Source: Streptomyces zagrosensis
GTDB taxonomy: Bacteria > Actinomycetota > Actinomycetes > Streptomycetales > Streptomycetaceae
NCBI RefSeq assembly: GCF_014203645.1
Contig: NZ_JACHJL010000017.1
Coordinates: 62,001-126,000 of the forward strand
Direction of reading: 5' to 3'
DNA: 64,000 bases
Both the position numbers and the translations under genes were made by a program. This document shows positions 45,530-54,849 of the stretch, piece by piece; the first letter of the stretch is position 1; each line of letters opens with the position of its first letter. Below the pieces are notes generated by a model. The model was not told the origin of the DNA and did no database searches. It saw only the letters and a list, made by a program, of their open reading frames with translations.

Positions 45530-46456
45530 TTACGGTGTTCCGTTGGCGCCGCTCGCGCAGGGGCTGCCCACGCCGAACGTTCCGCCCGTTCCGCCGGTCC
45601 CGCCGCGGAAGAGTATGCCTCCTGTGGCGTTGCCGCCGGCGCCGCCGATCCCGCAGGTGCCGTCGACGCTGGCACCCGACTTCACTCCGCCGGTGCCGCC
45701 GGTGCCGCCGTTGCCACCGGAGTTGTTCATCCCTCCGGAACTCACGCCGCCGGCCCCGCCGATGCCCGCGGCTCCACCGGCATAAGCTCCGCCGGTGCTG
45801 CCGTTGCCGCCCTTTCCGGCATCGCCACCCTTACCTCCGTTGCCGGAGGCGTTGGTGCCGCCGGCGCCGCCGTTGCCGCCCGCGCCGCCGCCGTGGCCGA
45901 TGCCGCCGTTACCGGCGTTGCCGCCCGCACCGCCGGTCGATCCACCGACGCCGCCCAGGCCGCCCTTGCCGCCGGCTCCGGCGCTGGCACCGGAGTTCCC
46001 GCCGGCACCTCCTATGCCGCCCGCAGCGGCGTTGGTGCCTGCGCCACCCGCACCGCCTGCGCCGCCCGCACCGTTGAGGCCGCCGTTGGCACCGGTGCCA
46101 CCGTTACCGCCCATCGCGCCGCTGGAGCCACCCGTGCCGCCGGTGGCACCTGCACCGCCGGATCCGCTGCCCACGCCGATCCCGCCGTTGCCGCCCGCAC
46201 CGCCGACTCCGGTGGCGAAGCCGTTGCCGCCGGGGCCGCCGGCACCGCCCGCACAGTTGCCTGTCCCGGTCGCAGCGCCGCCCGCGGTGCCGGGGTAGCC
46301 CGCGGGGTGGCCGGCGGTGCCGTTGGCACCCGCGATGCCCGCAGTGCCCGCGGTACAGGCCAGGGCGGAAGCGGCGGCAGGGGTGCCGAAGAAGAGTGCC
46401 GCGCCGGTGAAGAGGGTCGGGAGGGCGAGGAGAGCGGTGGTCTGTTTCCTGTTCAC
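45530..46456 (-). CDS. Secreted PGRS-like glycine-rich repeat protein
   Basis: The 308-residue protein has a signal peptide (LLALPTLFTGAALFFG, cleavage near ASA) and then almost only Gly-Gly-x and Gly-x-x triplets (GGAGGNGGIGVGSGSGGAG is typical), with Ala, Asn, Ser and Thr filling the third place. Four Cys are spread from residue 33 to near the end. The pattern resembles mycobacterial PE_PGRS repeats and other poly-Gly II surface proteins, without a PE domain. It is probably a cell-surface or aerial-hypha structural or adhesive protein. A hairpin terminator follows. The repeats make frame errors likely, yet the frame is intact. Confidence 0.75.
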   Translation of the reverse strand: MNRKQTTALLALPTLFTGAALFFGTPAAASALACTAGTAGIAGANGTAGHPAGYPGTAGGAATGTGNCAGGAGGPGGNGFATGVGGAGGNGGIGVGSGSGGAGATGGTGGSSGAMGGNGGTGANGGLNGAGGAGGAGGAGTNAAAGGIGGAGGNSGASAGAGGKGGLGGVGGSTGGAGGNAGNGGIGHGGGAGGNGGAGGTNASGNGGKGGDAGKGGNGSTGGAYAGGAAGIGGAGGVSSGGMNNSGGNGGTGGTGGVKSGASVDGTCGIGGAGGNATGGILFRGGTGGTGGTFGVGSPCASGANGTP

Positions 46457-47059
46457 GGTGTTTCCTCTGGCTCAGGTGAAGCGAGGGTCGATCCGGAGCG
46501 CGAAATCAGGCCGGCACACGGCACCTAGAAAAGTAATTTCTCTCGAACGCTTTCGTCCACCGCATGCCGTAACGGCAGTCCGAGAATTCCGCGATACTTC
46601 CATACGACACGCATGTCCAGATATTTGTAAGGGAACACGGCGTGCGATTGCCACCAACAATCACCCGACAGTGCAGTACGCCATCCACAGGAGAAAACAT
46701 CCCCTCGCAAATTTCGTTTAGCCACTATTCGCCAATATGACCGACCGCTATGACGCGAAGTCGCCAATGTGAAATCTCTCGCTCCTGCAGCCTCTGAACT
46801 GCGGGTTCTGGATATCGGCAGTCGAAAAGGCGCTCGGGAACCTCCGCCACCCAGGGTCCAGTCGGCGCGTCGCACGGCGCAGTCGCAGGTGCGGCGAGGT
46901 GAGACGTCTCCACAACTGGCCTTCCTCTGACGTGCACGGAGTTGGCCGAATTTACGGAGGTCTCGCATATGTGACCCCTTTTCGATGAGGAGGGTACTCC
47001 TCATGCATCCGATGAGCATCCGGGGCCGGAAATGCCGGGGATGAGGGCCGGGGCTTCGA
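46457..47059. other. Long leader of the glycine-rich gene
   Basis: No gene is supported in these 600 bases. The part next to the gene (46500-46740) is clearly AT-richer than the window average and contains long pyrimidine/purine patches, consistent with promoter or regulatory DNA. An AGGAG box at 46690 on the plus strand is not followed by a convincing ORF. Confidence 0.35.
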
Positions 47060-47354
47060 CACCAGAATCTGTGGCTGTATTTCGAGGCCGATGACGAGGG
47101 GGTGGGCCGCGCGGCAGGTTGAGGTCCGGGGGCGAGACTCGCGTCCGGTGACGGAGGCCTCCTTGGAAGAGGTGCTGCACTTGCGTGATCATGCAGATCT
47201 CGCGGCGATGTTCCGCTATGAACGGCAGTACGGCGTTCTCGCCGAAGGTCCCATGGACGGCTGGCAGGGCCAGCCGCAGGCGGCCGAGATCTCCGCGGAG
47301 GAGTTCGAGCGGCTGTGGGCTGAAGCACGGCTGGCTCTCGGCGATTCAGCCTGA
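47060..47354 (+). pseudogene. Frameshifted hypothetical gene
   Basis: LWLYFEADDEG in one frame and WAARQVEVRGRDSRPVTEAS with LEEVLHLRDHADLAAMFRYE in the next join into a smooth protein if one G is removed from the GGGGG run at 47098-47102. The end (EEFERLWAEARLALGDSA) is intact. No family is recognised. It abuts an IS110 remnant tail-to-tail. Confidence 0.5.
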
Positions 47355-47780
47355 CTTGGCGGGTTGAGGTTCGTAGAAGGTTCCGTCGCGGAGCATCGCG
47401 AAGAGGACGTCTGCCCGTCGTCTGGCGAGGCAGAGCAGGGCTTGAGTGTGGTGCTTGCCCTGGGCGATCTTCTTGTCGTAGTAGGCCCGCGATGCCGGGT
47501 CGCCCAGGGCTGCGAACGCGGAGAGAAAGAAGGCCCTCTTGAGCTGCTTGTTTCCCCGTCGCGACGGCTGTTCGCCACGGATCGAGGACCCGGAACTACG
47601 GGTTGCCGGGGCGAGTCCGGCGTAGGCGGCGAGGTGGCCGGCGGTCGGGAAGGTGCTGCCGTCGCCGACCTCGATCAGGATGCGGGCTCCGGTCCTGACG
47701 CCGATTCCCGGGATGGACGTCAGGACCTTGGAAAGAGGGTGGGCATCCAGGAGTTCCTCGAGCCGGTACGGGTGCGGACA
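47346..47780 (-). pseudogene. IS110-family transposase C-terminal remnant
   Basis: The minus strand reads LTSIPGIGVRTGARILIEVG, FPTAGHLAAYAGLAPATRSS and GNKQLKRAFFLSAFAALGDP, the transposase_20 domain with its conserved Ser region, and the natural end. The DEDD nuclease half is absent; similarity starts near 47780. Confidence 0.75.
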
Positions 47781-47969
47781 CACATCTCGGACCTCCGAAA
47801 TCGCGGGCGCCAACCGTCCCACCCACCCCGATCACGAGGACCGTGGTTCCGGGAGCGGCTACCACGAACGGGTGAACGCCTTCGACGCACCCTGGCTCGC
47901 CCGGCTCGGGTGGCGGGTCGGCCAGCCCTCGTGCTCGACCCCAGGTCTTCCTGGTGGGCGCGAACCGCC

Positions 47970-48607
47970 TCAGTCAGCCGCCCGGCGCCGTGCGCGCGCA
48001 TGCCCCACGATGGCGGGGCCGGCGACACCGATGATCGAAGTGAAGCAGATGCACAGCACAACGGAGTCGGCGGTGGTCCCGCCAAGGCGCTCGGCCGAGA
48101 CGGGCGCGGCCCAGCCATGCGGGTCCACGGACACCTCGGCAAGCTCACCTTCGCTGGCCTGTTTATGTGGGCCGTGAATCATCCAGCCGAGATCGCGGTC
48201 CGTGCCCACCTCAACGAGCCGATAATGCGTCTCCCTGGGCCAGGTACCGCCACCGAGCGGGCCCGCCGGGATTCTCTGTCCTCCGTGTGCTTAGTGCCGA
48301 CGATGACGGCCTCGGTCCGCTCCCCGACGTACCCGTGGTAGATCTGCGACGCCTTATGTGAGGCCACGAGCAGGGCCATTAACCAGGTGAAGAGCACGAT
48401 GAAGCTGAACCCCGCCGCGGAACGGTGATCGAGGAGCACGACGAACCACCACACGCACACCACGAAACCGGCGGCCGCGACGACGTGCAGGACGTCTTGA
48501 GTGGGGAAGCGGCCCTTGGCCGATTCATCGACGCACAACGCCAGCGTGGCCGCCCAACAGGACAGCAGCGCCAGCGGCGCCAGACATAGCACCAAGGTCC
48601 GTCGCAT
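47970..48607 (-). pseudogene. Membrane protein gene with frameshift
   Basis: The N-terminal frame has three TM helices (LVLCLAPLALLSCWAATLAL, VLHVVAAAGFVVCVWWFVVL, FSFIVLFTWLMALLVASHKA). After about 48240-48290 the coding sense moves to another frame: GTWPRETHYRLVEVGTDRDL, EVSVDPHGWAAPVSAERLGG and a fourth TM (DSVVLCICFTSIIGVAGPAI). Together they make one protein of about 210 residues resembling Streptomyces DUF-type membrane proteins with an extracellular beta domain. The indel separates the halves. Confidence 0.5.
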
Positions 48608-48719
48608 TCCGCTCCCCTTCGGTCACGCCTGTCCTACCCCACCGGTCTAGGGAGGGGTCCCGAACCGGACGTGGCCATAACGGGGGCGACGCTCGTTGCC
48701 CGTGTCCGGGGGCCAAAGG

Positions 48720-48966
48720 TCGCCGGCCTTGGCCTTGGTGATGGTGTTGAGTCAGCCTGGGGCGCGGTTTCGGCGTTGCCGCCGACCGGTTTCCCCACGC
48801 CGCTCGCCGCACCCGGCGAACGGTTGAGTGACCGTACCGGGCGCTCCACGGTCTGTGCTGTCAGACGTGGTCGTGCAGGGGCCAAGGGCGGCGATTCCCC
48901 GGTATCGGTACCGGATGATGGAGACTGCGGCGCCACTGGATGTGGAAGCCCAGGAAGTGACGACTG
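48720..48966 (-). pseudogene. Second group II intron stub
   Basis: The minus strand reads FLGFH near 48940-48966, jumps to SIIRYRYRGIA, and ends with a segment (CGGGTGCGGCGAGCGG, GGGGAAACCGG, GGCGGCAACGCC) parallel to the 3' end of the intron at 40.0-40.2 kb. An internal deletion removed most of the maturase. It is a diverged copy rather than a duplicate of the first. Confidence 0.5.
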
Positions 48967-49304
48967 GCCTACTGCGGAGGCCGGGGAAATGCTGAGCCTC
49001 TTCCCTGCCCGGGAACGGGGGCCGTCCCTCTCAACGAGCCGCCCTCCTGCGCGTAGCGCTCCGGTCGGCGGCCGGAGAAGCGGCAACACCCCCAGAGCCA
49101 CCTTGCCCCGTGCATCGTCGCTGAACATCCGAAACCTACCAGCGGGCTACTTGTTTCCTGGTGTCCGAGCCGGGATCACAGAGCCTGTCCCGTAGGGGAT
49201 AGGGCAGCTGGCGTCCCCTACGCGTCCCGAGGGGGTTTCCCCCCTTTGCGGCCCGGGGGGTAGCTCCATGTCCCAGCGGAGCGACCGACGGGCATGATCC
49301 ATCC

Positions 49305-50525
49305 ATGACTTTACGGCGAACAAGTATCCGGATTATGGCTGGTGCGGCGGTCCTCGGCAGTGTGTCCGCCCTGGTGGCTCCGGTCTCGGCGGCGGCCGGC
49401 TCTCACAGTGAGCGGGTACAAGGCGGGGCCGTCGTCTCCGTCGAGCAAGCGGCCGACCTTACAGCGCAGGAAGTGGCCGGGGAGCTCCGGGGAAAGATCG
49501 ACTCGTCCCAGGTCCGCTTTGGCGTGACCGCCTATCGGGTCACCTACCGCACCACTGACAGCGCGGGCGCCCCCACGACCGCGAGCCAGCTCGTCGTCCT
49601 GCCCAAGAACGGGGCGCGCCACCTGTCCACCGTCTCCTGGCTGCACGGCACCACCGTCTATCGCAAGGACGTCGCCTCGGAGAATCCGAAGTCGAACGAC
49701 CGGCTCGTCGCCCTGCTGTTCGCCTCGACCGGGCGGGCCGTGTCGGCGCCCGACTACGTGGGCCTCGGCTCGGGCGAAGGCTTCCACCCCTACGGTGACC
49801 CTCGGGCCACCGTCGCGGCCTCGGTGGACGGCCTGCGCGCGGCCCGGACCTTCGCCCACCAAAACGGCCGGGAGCTGAAGCGCAAGGTTCAGGTAAGCGG
49901 GTTCTCGCAGGGCGGCCCCGCGACCATGCTTGTAGGCCGGGCGCTTCAGCAGGAGGGCGCCGACCGCTACTTCCGGCTGGGGGCACTCGCCCCGGTCAGC
50001 GGCCCCTACAACCTCTCGGCCTTCGAGGCCGCCGCAGCCGACGACAAGATCGCCAAATCCGGTCTCTACCTCGCCTACTTCGTCACCGCCTGGAACAAGA
50101 TGTACGGCCTTTACACGTCACCCGGCGATGTCTTCAACTCCCTCTACGCCAGCGAGGTGGAGGGTCTCTTCGACGGCCATCACACCACCGGGCAGATCGC
50201 CAGCGCACTCCCGTCGGCGTCCAAGGACCTGTTCACCGAAGACTTCCTGAACAAGATCCGCAAGCCCGACGGTGTCCTGAAGGACAAGCTGCGTCCGATG
50301 GACAACACGTGCAACTGGCGGCCGAACGTACGGGTGGAGATCTTCCACGGCCGGGGCGACAAGGACGTCGACTTCAGTCACGCGGCGTACTGTGCCGACC
50401 AGTTGACGAGGAACGGCGCTGCACGCCGGCTGACCGACGTCGGCGACTACGACCACAACGAATCGGTTCGGCAGGCCGTGCCCCGGATCGTCAGATTCTT
50501 CGACGAGTCGGCGAAGACCAACTGA
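49305..50525 (+). CDS. Secreted lipase/alpha-beta hydrolase (LIP family-like)
   Basis: The 406-residue protein has a signal peptide (about residues 1-32, SAAAGSHS) and an alpha/beta hydrolase domain: VSWLHGTTVYRKD, APDYVGLGSGEG, the nucleophile elbow VSGFSQGGPATML (Ser about 203), the acid in FHGRGDKDVDF and His in YDHNESVRQ. It resembles secretory lipases and acetylxylan-esterase-like enzymes of actinomycetes. ATG 49305 lacks a strong Shine-Dalgarno sequence. It stands alone between mobile debris. Confidence 0.85.
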   Translation: MTLRRTSIRIMAGAAVLGSVSALVAPVSAAAGSHSERVQGGAVVSVEQAADLTAQEVAGELRGKIDSSQVRFGVTAYRVTYRTTDSAGAPTTASQLVVLPKNGARHLSTVSWLHGTTVYRKDVASENPKSNDRLVALLFASTGRAVSAPDYVGLGSGEGFHPYGDPRATVAASVDGLRAARTFAHQNGRELKRKVQVSGFSQGGPATMLVGRALQQEGADRYFRLGALAPVSGPYNLSAFEAAAADDKIAKSGLYLAYFVTAWNKMYGLYTSPGDVFNSLYASEVEGLFDGHHTTGQIASALPSASKDLFTEDFLNKIRKPDGVLKDKLRPMDNTCNWRPNVRVEIFHGRGDKDVDFSHAAYCADQLTRNGAARRLTDVGDYDHNESVRQAVPRIVRFFDESAKTN

Positions 50526-50790
50526 AGCACGCCACCGGCAACGGCTGGGAGCAGGGGATGTACGCGCAGCGGCGCGCCCGCCCGACCCATGCCTCTGCCG
50601 CACGCCCGGCGCCAGTCACGCGGAGGAGACGCGGTCACGGGGATCGCTGGAGGGCTCGTCGAGGCGAGGAAGGAGGAGGTCCGCCCAGCACGCCCTCCTG
50701 CCGGCCGGCGACGGTGTGCTGAGCATCCCGGCAGCCCTGAAGACGGAGCAGGCCCGGCTGCGGCGACGTAGCGGCAATCCGATTGCACCA

Positions 50791-51027
50791 ACCCGGCGGA
50801 GATCACAGCTCTGACCGACCTCGCCGCCGAATGCACAGATGAAGGCCTCACCGTGGAACTCGCCCGCTAAGTCACCGGACCCGCCCTCGCTCGCCCGGGC
50901 CGGGAGCACTCGTTGACTGGTGGCAGCGGTGGCAGCGGTGGCAGCGGTGGCAGACGCGGTAGTCCACGGCGAAGGGGTGGTCCTCCTCGCTCTCCAGGTT
51001 CGCCGCGCGCTGGCGCCAGCCGTCCCG
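50791..51027. repeat. Dispersed repeat, copy 2
   Basis: This copy of the 41314-41530 segment differs by scattered substitutions and carries a tandem GGTGGCAGC expansion at 50918-50950, which on the minus strand encodes a CHRCHRCHRC run. Again both flanking genes are only fragments. Confidence 0.7.
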
Positions 51028-51247
51028 CGGGTAGGGGTGCTGGGCATTGGGCTTGCAGCCCAGGACGTTGCCTTTGGTCGGGTGGTTGCGGGTGGCGAGC
51101 GGTTCGGTGACGTCGGCCGTGGCGGGGTGAGCCGTGGCGAGGAAAAGTACAGTCGCGAGTGCCCCAACGCCCCTCTGTCGGAGACCACCCGAATGACTGT
51201 CTGGTTTTGCCGCTTACATGCGACTATCCATCTTTATGGTGAGTGCT

Positions 51248-52183
51248 ATGGCAACCCTTGAGCTCATCCGCATCGCTACCCGTGACTCGCCGATGGCCCT
51301 GGCTCAGGCAGAGCGTGTACGTACCGAACTGGGCGTGCTGGCCCCTCATCTGGTGACCGAACTGGTCCCGGTCACCACGACCGGCGACACCTGGCTCGGC
51401 GACCTTTCCGAGGTCGAGGGCAAGGGCGCGTTCACCAAGGAAGTCGACGCGGCCGTGCTGGCCGGCAAGGCGGACCTGGCGGTGCACTGCGCCAAGGACA
51501 TCCCCGCCGACCGGCCGCTTCCCGAGGGCACCGTCATCGCCGGGTTCCTCAAGCGCGATGACATGCGCGACGCCCTCATCCACCCCGACGGCCGCACCTT
51601 GAACGACCTCCCCCCGGGCACCAGGATCGGGACCTCCTCGGTCCGTCGCATCGCCCAACTCGCGGCATCTCACCCCCACCTGCACTGCGTACCGCTGCGC
51701 GGCAACGCCAACCGCCGCCTGGACAAACTCGCGGCGGGCGAGGCAGACGCGCTGCTGCTGTCCGTCTGCGGCCTGCAACGCATCAACCACACGGAGGTGA
51801 TCACCGAAATCCTCTCCCCCGAGACGATGGCCCCGCCCATCGGCGCGGGCGTCTTGGCCCTACAGTGCCGCGAGGACGACACCGCCACCCTCACGGCCGT
51901 CAGCAGCCTCAACGACCCCGACACCTTCCGCGAGACCACGGCCGAACGCACGCTCCTGCACGTCCTACGCGGACACTGCAACAGCCCCGTGGCCGGCTAC
52001 GCCACCTCCCACCGCAACGGAGACCTCTCCCTGCGCGCCAGCGTCTTCACCCCGGACGGCAAGACCGTCCTCAACGCCCACGAGTGGGCCGGCCAACTCG
52101 ATCCGGCCACCTTGGGCACGTCCGTCGCCGTCGCGCTGCTGCGCCAGGGCGCCAGAGAACTGATCGACAACATCGCCCACTGA
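51248..52183 (+). CDS. hemC: Hydroxymethylbilane synthase (porphobilinogen deaminase) paralogue
   Basis: The 311-residue protein condenses four porphobilinogens into hydroxymethylbilane in tetrapyrrole synthesis. Family landmarks are IRIATRDSPMALAQA, VHCAKDIPADRPLPEG, GTSSVRRIAQLAA, PLRGNANRRLDKLAAG and the dipyrromethane-cofactor Cys in GHCNSPVAGYA. Usual sequences read HSMKD and GGCSxP, so this is a diverged copy, and no other hem genes are nearby. ATG 51248 fits the family start. It converges on an acyl-adenylate ligase gene. Confidence 0.9.
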   Translation: MATLELIRIATRDSPMALAQAERVRTELGVLAPHLVTELVPVTTTGDTWLGDLSEVEGKGAFTKEVDAAVLAGKADLAVHCAKDIPADRPLPEGTVIAGFLKRDDMRDALIHPDGRTLNDLPPGTRIGTSSVRRIAQLAASHPHLHCVPLRGNANRRLDKLAAGEADALLLSVCGLQRINHTEVITEILSPETMAPPIGAGVLALQCREDDTATLTAVSSLNDPDTFRETTAERTLLHVLRGHCNSPVAGYATSHRNGDLSLRASVFTPDGKTVLNAHEWAGQLDPATLGTSVAVALLRQGARELIDNIAH

Positions 52184-52246
52184 GCCCCCGACCACCGCAC
52201 ACGGGCACACGGGCACACGCTGTCAGGCCCGCCTGGCGGCGTGCGC

Positions 52247-53953
52247 CTATTGCGTCGTGCGCAGCCGGTCCGCCAGCACACGCCGGCGCACCTTGCCCAG
52301 TTCGGTCAGGGGAAAGGCATCGACCCTCGCCACCCTGACGGGCAGGTACGACTCGTGAAAGCCGTATCGGGCCCTTAGATGGGCGCGTAGGGCGGGCAGA
52401 TGGGGGAGGGTGGTGGAGATGACGATGGCGCACGGAACCTCGTGGCCGTCGGGATCGGTCCACGGCACGAGCACCGCGTCGCGAATGCCGGGGTAGGTGA
52501 GCAGCGCGTGCTCCACGTCGGCCACCGGGATCAGCCACCGGTCGCCGATGCGTTCGGCCACCCGCCCCACGAAGCGCAGCCCGCCACTACCGTCGTGGCT
52601 CACCAGGTCGCCGGTGTCCAGCCAGCCATCGTCGTGCGCCGGCGACCAAAGAACCCGTCCGGTATCGCGGTCCAAGGTGGCCAGGCACACCTGCGGCCCG
52701 CGCACCCATAACCGCAAGACCTCGCCTGATCGCTCGGCCGCCGCCCCGACCCCCGCCTCGGCCCGCGGCCTGCTCCCGGCGCTGGCCTTGGTCTGCGTCT
52801 CGGCGTCGGTCTCGGTCTCGGGTAGCAGCCGGGTCTGCGCGCAGATGTGCGGCAGACCTATGCTGTGCCCCGCCCAGTGCGCGGGATCGGCTGGGCCGGT
52901 GGAGATCAGGCTGCTGGTCTCCGTCATCCCCCAGGTGTTGAGTACCACCGGACACAGCGTCTCTTGCACCGCCGTCAGGAGCACAGGTGGCAGCGGGCCG
53001 GCCAGACTGTGCACGACGCGCAACCGGGACAGATCTCGCGGGCGGCGGCGCTGCTCGTCGGTGAGGGTGCGCAGCTTGCGAGGAGAGGTCCGCACGTCGG
53101 TGACGCCCGTGTCGGCGATGAGGTCCAGCCACCGGCCCGGGTCCCGGCAGTCGCTGTAGAGGGCGGGCACCCGCAGCTCGAGGATGCGCATGAGTTGGCG
53201 CAACCCGCTGGAGTAGTTCAGCCCGCCGGTCGTCGCACATACGCGACCATCGGAACCGAGGGTTTGCGCCCGGTCATCCAAACCAGCCAGCAGCGTGTTC
53301 GAACTGTGCGCGACGATGTGGCTGCGGCCGGTGGTTCCCGAGCTGAACAGCAGCGCGCACACCGCATCGGGGCCAAGCGGTTCGCCGCGCTCGGCCGCCA
53401 CCCGCTCGCCGTTGAAACTCGCCCGCAGGCTCACCCCGCCGGTATCACTCGCGTCGCCGATGATGATGCGATGGCGCAGCCGTGGCAGTCGGCTCGCCTG
53501 TTCGGCCAACACGCGCGCATGGGGCACGCCGCCCCACTCGTCGGGTACGGCACACGCCACCGCACCGGTAGTGGCCAGAGCGCGCTCGGTCTCATACGGA
53601 CCGAACAACAGCGGCAGCGGGGCCACCACCGCGCCCGCCCGCAGGCAGGCGACCATCAACACAGCCGTCTCCCACCACGATGGAAGCCGACAGGCCACCA
53701 CCTCACCACGACGCACTCCAAGCCCGCGCAGCGCCTCGGCGACCGCATCGGCCCGAAGGTCGAGCTCGGCGAACGACAGTCGCACCAGCCGGTTCTCACG
53801 CCGTCGCCAGGTGAGCAGGGCGGTGCTTTTGGGCTCCTGTCGGGCGGCGCAGCGCAAGCTGTCAGAAAACGTCGTATCGCGCCACCAGCCCTGTTCCCGG
53901 TAGCGGCGGGCAGCCTCCGGGGCCGGCCCCACCGCATCCAGCGCACCTGTCAC
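52247..53953 (-). CDS. ANL-superfamily acyl-adenylate/CoA ligase
   Basis: The 568-residue protein is an adenylate-forming enzyme that activates a carboxylic acid as AMP ester and usually passes it to CoA or a carrier. Visible motifs are A3 LLFSSGTTGRSHIVAHS (the usual PKG is RSH), A5 NTWGMTETS, A7 GWLDTGDLVSHDG, A8 FVGRVAERIGDRWLIP and the catalytic Lys in PLTELGKVRRRVL. A low-complexity insert rich in Glu/Thr/Ala (about residues 385-415) separates A5 and A7. The next gene is HemC, convergent. The acid substrate is unknown. Confidence 0.85.
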   Translation of the reverse strand: MTGALDAVGPAPEAARRYREQGWWRDTTFSDSLRCAARQEPKSTALLTWRRRENRLVRLSFAELDLRADAVAEALRGLGVRRGEVVACRLPSWWETAVLMVACLRAGAVVAPLPLLFGPYETERALATTGAVACAVPDEWGGVPHARVLAEQASRLPRLRHRIIIGDASDTGGVSLRASFNGERVAAERGEPLGPDAVCALLFSSGTTGRSHIVAHSSNTLLAGLDDRAQTLGSDGRVCATTGGLNYSSGLRQLMRILELRVPALYSDCRDPGRWLDLIADTGVTDVRTSPRKLRTLTDEQRRRPRDLSRLRVVHSLAGPLPPVLLTAVQETLCPVVLNTWGMTETSSLISTGPADPAHWAGHSIGLPHICAQTRLLPETETDAETQTKASAGSRPRAEAGVGAAAERSGEVLRLWVRGPQVCLATLDRDTGRVLWSPAHDDGWLDTGDLVSHDGSGGLRFVGRVAERIGDRWLIPVADVEHALLTYPGIRDAVLVPWTDPDGHEVPCAIVISTTLPHLPALRAHLRARYGFHESYLPVRVARVDAFPLTELGKVRRRVLADRLRTTQ

Positions 53954-54077
53954 AAAACGACCCTAGCGGTGCCACTCGCTCACGACACCACTCATCCACT
54001 CACGCCGCGACCCACGCCGACTGCGCCGTCCAGGATCTAATCACGTAAGAGGGCCGGGGCGGAGCCTTGTTCGTCCC

Positions 54078-54119
54078 CGGGTTTCGACCGGACAGCACCG
54101 GTGCCCCGGTCGAAACCCG
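54078..54119. terminator. 14-bp inverted repeat between divergent genes
   Basis: CGGGTTTCGACCGG and CCGGTCGAAACCCG pair perfectly around a 14-base loop that holds its own CACCGGTG palindrome. It lies in the divergent gap between the ligase and a small gene, so it is more likely regulatory than a terminator. Confidence 0.4.
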
Positions 54120-54131
54120 CACGGTCCGGCA

Positions 54132-54428
54132 ATGGACACTGACCCGGTGACTACCGCACCGTCCTCACGTGCCCTCGGCCGGGGAGTCAGTCAGCTCATC
54201 CCGTCCTCCACCGTGACCACTCCGGCGAACCAAGCATCCGCAGCCCTGGCCGCACTACGCCCGGTCCCCGTACACATCGGAGTCCTACAGGCCGCCGTGG
54301 TGCTCTTGGAAGACACCGAGCAAAGGGCCGAAGACGAAGGGACTCTGGCCGCGACGCGCGAAACGGTGACACTGCTACGCGCCGCGATGGACCGCGGCGT
54401 CGAATCAGTGGAGGACGACACGAGATAG
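54132..54428 (+). CDS. Small hypothetical protein
   Basis: The 98-residue protein has a disordered N-terminus and two helices (VHIGVLQAAVVLLEDTEQRA, TRETVTLLRAAMDRGVESVE). It may start at the second in-frame GTG. No family is recognised. Confidence 0.45.
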   Translation: MDTDPVTTAPSSRALGRGVSQLIPSSTVTTPANQASAALAALRPVPVHIGVLQAAVVLLEDTEQRAEDEGTLAATRETVTLLRAAMDRGVESVEDDTR

Positions 54429-54849
54429 CCCGCTCGCGTGGACACCACGGTAGGAATGGTTGCCGGCGCCTGCCACGTCCCCGCCTCGGCCCCCGCCCTC
54501 GCGACGTCGTCGGCGGGCGCCAGCTCGGTCCTGGTCGATGGTGGGCCAGCCCCTCAGCGAGCGTCAGCCCCGCGCCGACCGACGCTCTGGTCGGCGGTGG
54601 GCCCGCACCGACTTTGGCTGTGCCGGCCGTGCCGGAGCGTTCGGCGGATGAGTCGGCTGGCCCCGCGCGCGGCAGGAGGCCAAGGAAGCGGCGCGCCGCG
54701 CACGCCAGGCGCAGGAAGCGGCGGAGTGCGACCGGCGCGGTTTCAGCACCTCGTCGTTCAGAGAGACGGCCGGTTGACCCCTGTTAGAGGCTCAACTCGC
54801 CCTCATACGCTTCAGGTTGCGACCCATGCGCCTGTTTCAGGAGGTTGTC
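54429..54849. other. Stretch without a supported gene
   Basis: Open frames here are Arg/Pro/Ala-rich and look like antisense or random translation. Nothing else was recognised. Confidence 0.3.

Noticed and set aside
45795..46298. Long proline-rich ORF on the plus strand
   Set aside because: It is the antisense reading of the GGx repeat gene; it has no ribosome-binding site and the minus-strand frame has the signal peptide.
50918..50950. Short GGTGGCAGC array considered as a CRISPR or iteron
   Set aside because: The units are 9 bases, directly adjacent and in coding phase; there are no spacers and no replication gene nearby.
51248..53953. C5N-unit (aminolevulinate-derived) biosynthetic pair
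   Set aside because: That pathway needs an aminolevulinate synthase and amide synthase; HemC belongs to a different step and neither gene is present.
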